Shown here: positions 29,354 through 31,822 of the stretch, piece after piece
How positions within the stretch are numbered: the first letter of the stretch is position 1
Layout of the letters: each line of letters opens with the position of its first letter
DNA from: a virus
Reading direction: 5' to 3' (one strand)
IMG/VR virus record: IMGVR_UViG_3300027746_000065
Coordinates: 1-31,822 of that record
Length of the DNA stretch: 31,822 nt
Notes under the pieces: generated by a model
Seen by the model: the letters and a program-made list of their open reading frames with translations, nothing else
What the model was told of the DNA's origin: nothing
The model's database searches: none
Made by a program: the position numbers and the translations under genes

Positions 29354-29506
29354 TTACTTTTTGACCTTCCTCTGACCGCGCTCATAAGCGAATGCGAACA
29401 ATAGAACTTGAAAGCCGACAAACATCAGCCCGATGGGTACCGACACCAAGAATACTCCAAAACCGATGAGTGAAACAGCGAACAGTTCTAGCAGGAAGAT
29501 TGTCAT
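29354..29506 (-). CDS. Small membrane protein between terminase and portal, 50 aa
   Basis: This gene was read directly: ATG at 29504-29506, TAA at 29354-29356, immediately before the portal ATG. The product is strongly hydrophobic over two stretches (TIFLLELFAVSLIGFGVFLV and SVPIGLMFVGFQVLLFAF) with a basic end (ERGQRKVKK), so a two-TM membrane protein. GGGAG lies very close to the ATG, an unusual spacing. Function is unknown; a role in DNA entry or superinfection exclusion is conceivable. Confidence 0.65.
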   Translation of the reverse strand: MTIFLLELFAVSLIGFGVFLVSVPIGLMFVGFQVLLFAFAYERGQRKVKK

Positions 29507-29510
29507 CTCC

Positions 29511-30974
29511 CTAGACTACAAAGAAACCAGGTGTAGGTGCGACTTCCTGTTTGGATGTCGCACGATCTGATGCGATGGTCAACGCAATCGCAGCGTCAAT
29601 CTTGCGCTTCGACTTACCTTTGGACAATCGCCAACCTGACTCAGTTTGTCGTTGCGCAGCCGACAACACTTGATCAGCGAACATCGGATCACCATCGTGC
29701 GCGATCACTTGGTTCACAATGAGTTCGTACAAGTTGCCACACGCTGGGATCATTCGTGCAGCTGACTGAGGGAACTCAACCATCACATGATTCTCCGACA
29801 ACACTTCAGCCGAACGCTGGAAGAACGCAGGGTCATAGGCGTTCTCCACCACGTTGAACTCACGGTTGATGTCACGAATGTGCTGCTCAACAGCAGACAC
29901 ATCCATCGCGTTCGCATCAGGATGCCAAATCTTTGCGCGTACCACGACACGACCATCTTGCGGTTGGGCAATGACAACAGCAATCGAGTCGTGCTTCAAT
30001 GCCATATCCACCCCAACGAACGTGGGCAGATCAGGCTTCAACTCCATATCTGACCGGCACAACTCCCAGGCTGATGTTGGGAGCCACGACTCGCCATCCG
30101 TGCGAACCCATTGATTTAGACGATATCTCCTGAAGGCCACCTCAGCCGTCTGATTCATGCTGACTTCCATGTCCTCCATGTCGAGCAAGCCTTCAGCCAA
30201 GTTCGGGTTCGCAGCAGCCCAACCATCACGATCCGAAACTGCACAACCCTCTGGTGCTTCCCACCACCACATACCAAACCGCTCATCAACCTGATCGCCT
30301 GCAATGACACGCTTGCCATAGTTGTACAGTCGGCCACATAACGTGTCAGGGTCAAACCCTGCTGTGGTGATGCAAACGATGTTCGGGTCTTTACGCGCAC
30401 CCATACTCAACGAGAGCGCATTATAGAGTTCCTCATTGGGTTGTACGTGAGCCTCATCTAGAATTGCCGTGCTTGCGTTTAGACCTTGTTGAAGTTTTGC
30501 GTCAGCCGATAGCACTCGATAGATCGCACCGGTTGACGGAACCTCCACCACATCTCGATACACCTTGCAGATACCAGACAACGCAGGTGACTGACTGATC
30601 TGCCACTTCGCTTCATTGAACACGATCCGTGCCTGCATCCTGTCACCAGCAGCCGAATACACCTCAGCCCCAGGCTCACCCTCAATCAAACCGTAGAGCG
30701 CAGCAATGGAGCCAATCAAACTTTTTCCGTTCTTCCTCCCCAAACCCACGATGGAACGACGGTACCGAAGCAGACCGTCATCACGACGCTCATACAAATT
30801 GACCAACAACTCCTTCTGCCAGTCTGTCAACATCAACCGCTCCCCAGCCCGAACACCCTTGCTCACGTGCAGGAATGTCTCGGCAAAATCTATGACTGAC
30901 TGACCGCTAGACCTCTTGTACAATCTCGGCGTTGACCACGCTGGACTTGCGTTGCCTGTACTGATCAAGTTCAT
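29511..30974 (-). CDS. terL: Terminase large subunit
   Basis: This 487-aa packaging motor has an ATPase domain with Walker A GLGRKNGKS (77-85), Walker B AILDEAH (170-176) and a coupling CITTAGFDP (201-209), then an RNase H-like nuclease with VGVDMALKHD (D323), YDP (D381) and KIDAAIAL (D460). It cuts concatemeric DNA and drives it into the prohead. The ATG at 30974 overlaps the small-subunit gene by 68 bases; no better start is evident. The terminase type would fit cos ends, but that is inference. Confidence 0.95.
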   Translation of the reverse strand: MNLISTGNASPAWSTPRLYKRSSGQSVIDFAETFLHVSKGVRAGERLMLTDWQKELLVNLYERRDDGLLRYRRSIVGLGRKNGKSLIGSIAALYGLIEGEPGAEVYSAAGDRMQARIVFNEAKWQISQSPALSGICKVYRDVVEVPSTGAIYRVLSADAKLQQGLNASTAILDEAHVQPNEELYNALSLSMGARKDPNIVCITTAGFDPDTLCGRLYNYGKRVIAGDQVDERFGMWWWEAPEGCAVSDRDGWAAANPNLAEGLLDMEDMEVSMNQTAEVAFRRYRLNQWVRTDGESWLPTSAWELCRSDMELKPDLPTFVGVDMALKHDSIAVVIAQPQDGRVVVRAKIWHPDANAMDVSAVEQHIRDINREFNVVENAYDPAFFQRSAEVLSENHVMVEFPQSAARMIPACGNLYELIVNQVIAHDGDPMFADQVLSAAQRQTESGWRLSKGKSKRKIDAAIALTIASDRATSKQEVAPTPGFFVV

Positions 30975-31449
30975 TCGCCACCCTTATCTCTTGAAGACCT
31001 AGACGCGCTCGATCCGAAGGGGTGAATCCCATCAGTGACATCCAAGCCGTGTTCTGCGCATCCATCTGCTCGATCTGTTTCACAGCAGGATGCGTCACCA
31101 CCTGACCATTCGGACTGGTGTACCACCTGCGCTCCACATCCTTGCCCAACCACAACTCCAGTTCCGCGATCTTGTCGAAGTTCTTGCACAACCTGGTCAT
31201 CAACGGTGTGTCGTGCAGCTCCGACAGATGCCGCCTTCCACCAGTCCACAACACTTGCCAGTACGACGTGCCGACTAGCCCAAAGTCTTCCGGCACGGTA
31301 GGAACAACGGTCATGTCCACCAGCGCAAGCGCACTCGATGACATCGGTTGCGCCTGCAAACCCTTCCGAATCCGCGAACCCTTCAACCGCTTCTGCTCGA
31401 TTGGAAGTGTCTTGGTACCTCCACCAGTTCCCGTCCTCGGCCTGCCCAT
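30907..31449 (-). CDS. terS: Terminase small subunit (P27-like)
   Basis: This 180-aa protein starts MGRPRTGTGGGTKTLPIEQK, the basic opening of P27-family small subunits, then LVGTSYWQVLWTGGRRHLSELHDTPLM and FTPSDRARLGLQEIRVANELD. It binds the packaging site near its own gene and recruits the large subunit. It overlaps the large subunit and is preceded by a 114-base gap with palindromes and an HNH gene, as in other HK97-like cos phages. Confidence 0.9.
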   Translation of the reverse strand: MGRPRTGTGGGTKTLPIEQKRLKGSRIRKGLQAQPMSSSALALVDMTVVPTVPEDFGLVGTSYWQVLWTGGRRHLSELHDTPLMTRLCKNFDKIAELELWLGKDVERRWYTSPNGQVVTHPAVKQIEQMDAQNTAWMSLMGFTPSDRARLGLQEIRVANELDQYRQRKSSVVNAEIVQEV

Positions 31450-31563
31450 TCCCCAAGCCTAGTCGGGGGTGTCCAGCCGACCATGCATCTGCGATGCACG
31501 GCAGGGGTTCCTGCGCTCCTCGGGTCGCCGATTTTGACCCCACCCCCCGAGAATGCCAGGGGG
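31450..31563. other. Candidate cos/packaging region
   Basis: This 114-base gap between the HNH and small terminase genes has a perfect 6-bp inverted repeat (TGCATC 31484-31489, GATGCA 31493-31498) and a C-run (GACCCCACCCCCCGA, 31536-31550). HNH, cos, TerS, TerL is a known order in cos-type phages, where HNH proteins help cleave cos. The site itself is not identified; a headful phage remains possible. Confidence 0.4.
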
Positions 31564-31815
31564 TCATCGAGACCGATTCCCGATTGAAGAATTGCAAGAT
31601 CGATGCGCACTCAAGAGCAAACTGTCAGGCTCGCCAGGGTAGATGTGATCAGCCGTCCAAGGATCAGCAGCACCTCGGTCTCCTTCGCCACAGATGTGAC
31701 AGACGGTGGCGTTAGCCCTCACCCATTTTGCTTTTGTTTTGTAATCGCCTTGATAGTGCGTTCGGAGTTTGTTGCGCTTGGACTGATGCTTTGCTTCGCA
31801 TAGGTCGCATCGCAT
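31564..31815 (-). CDS. HNH endonuclease, C-terminal part (gene crosses contig ends)
   Basis: Within the window this frame is 83 aa from ATG at 31815, but on the closed genome it extends to ATG 213 for 101 aa. It has CDLC, then CHICGEGDRG, then ADHIYPGEPDSLL and AHRSCNSSIGN, the HNH pattern with metal and catalytic residues. Location next to the terminase genes suits a cos-cutting partner as in HK97 gp74. See the entry at 1-213 for the missing start. Confidence 0.85.
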   Translation of the reverse strand: MRCDLCEAKHQSKRNKLRTHYQGDYKTKAKWVRANATVCHICGEGDRGAADPWTADHIYPGEPDSLLLSAHRSCNSSIGNRSR

Positions 31816-31822
31816 TGGTTGG
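31657..31822. repeat. Right copy of the contig-end direct repeat
   Basis: Identical to 1-166 except position 31696 (G instead of A). See the left copy for interpretation. Confidence 0.9.

Noticed and set aside
1-31822. tRNA genes, CRISPR arrays, insertion sequences, integrase or attachment sites
   Set aside because: I looked for cloverleaf-like segments, spaced repeats, transposase motifs and tyrosine or serine integrase motifs and saw none; small or diverged ones could still be missed by eye.

Overview
The window is an almost complete, circularly closing genome of a tailed siphovirus-type phage with an HK97-fold capsid. Bases 1-166 and 31657-31822 are the same sequence apart from one silent A/G difference (positions 40 and 31696), so the unit genome is about 31,656 bp. 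The contig ends fall inside an HNH endonuclease gene that runs through the junction. A WhiB-family Fe-S regulator, a VanY-type M15 endolysin and many small protein types typical of actinophages point to an actinobacterial (Actinomycetota) host; the exact host cannot be read from the sequence. G+C is roughly half. No tRNA, integrase, CI-like repressor, CRISPR array or insertion sequence was seen, so a lytic lifestyle is more likely than a temperate one.

Every supported gene is on the minus strand and packed tightly. Most junctions are ATGA or TAATG overlaps, so the genome reads as long translationally coupled chains. In transcription order (right to left): HNH nuclease and a candidate cos region (31450-31815, continuing at 213-1); terminase small and large subunits; a 50-aa membrane protein; portal; a small structural protein; a repeat protein; a capsid protease fused to a HAD phosphatase-like domain; major capsid protein, then a strong terminator; a small head protein overlapping a glycosyltransferase; a second glycosyltransferase and an MptE-like protein; connector, tail completion and tail tube genes; tail chaperones made by -1 frameshift; an HK97 gp10-like protein; a stand-alone PrimPol; tape measure; a minor tail protein; and a tail fibre (13268-31449).

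Next come a secreted PA14/Thr-Pro-rich surface protein, a lysis cassette of small membrane proteins plus M15 endolysin (10417-11654), an HTH protein with a metallophosphoesterase, and a second cell-wall module of a secreted transglycosylase and a two-TM protein. WhiB leads into the recombination and replication genes: a resolvase-like nuclease, a RecB/Cas4-like exonuclease and an SSB-like protein. A run of small unknown genes follows (3251-5305), then an HTH protein, two zinc/HNH nucleases, and finally a PrimPol-RepA helicase that returns to the HNH gene.

The most unusual points are: two separate PrimPol genes, one inside the tail operon; the HAD domain inside the capsid-protease polyprotein; the exported PA14 protein between tail fibre and holin genes; three sugar or nucleotide-sugar type genes inside the head operon; the long out-of-frame overlap at 23070-23288; an LD-rich motif shared by a head-side repeat protein and a tail protein; and alternative RNA hairpins ahead of the small-gene cluster.
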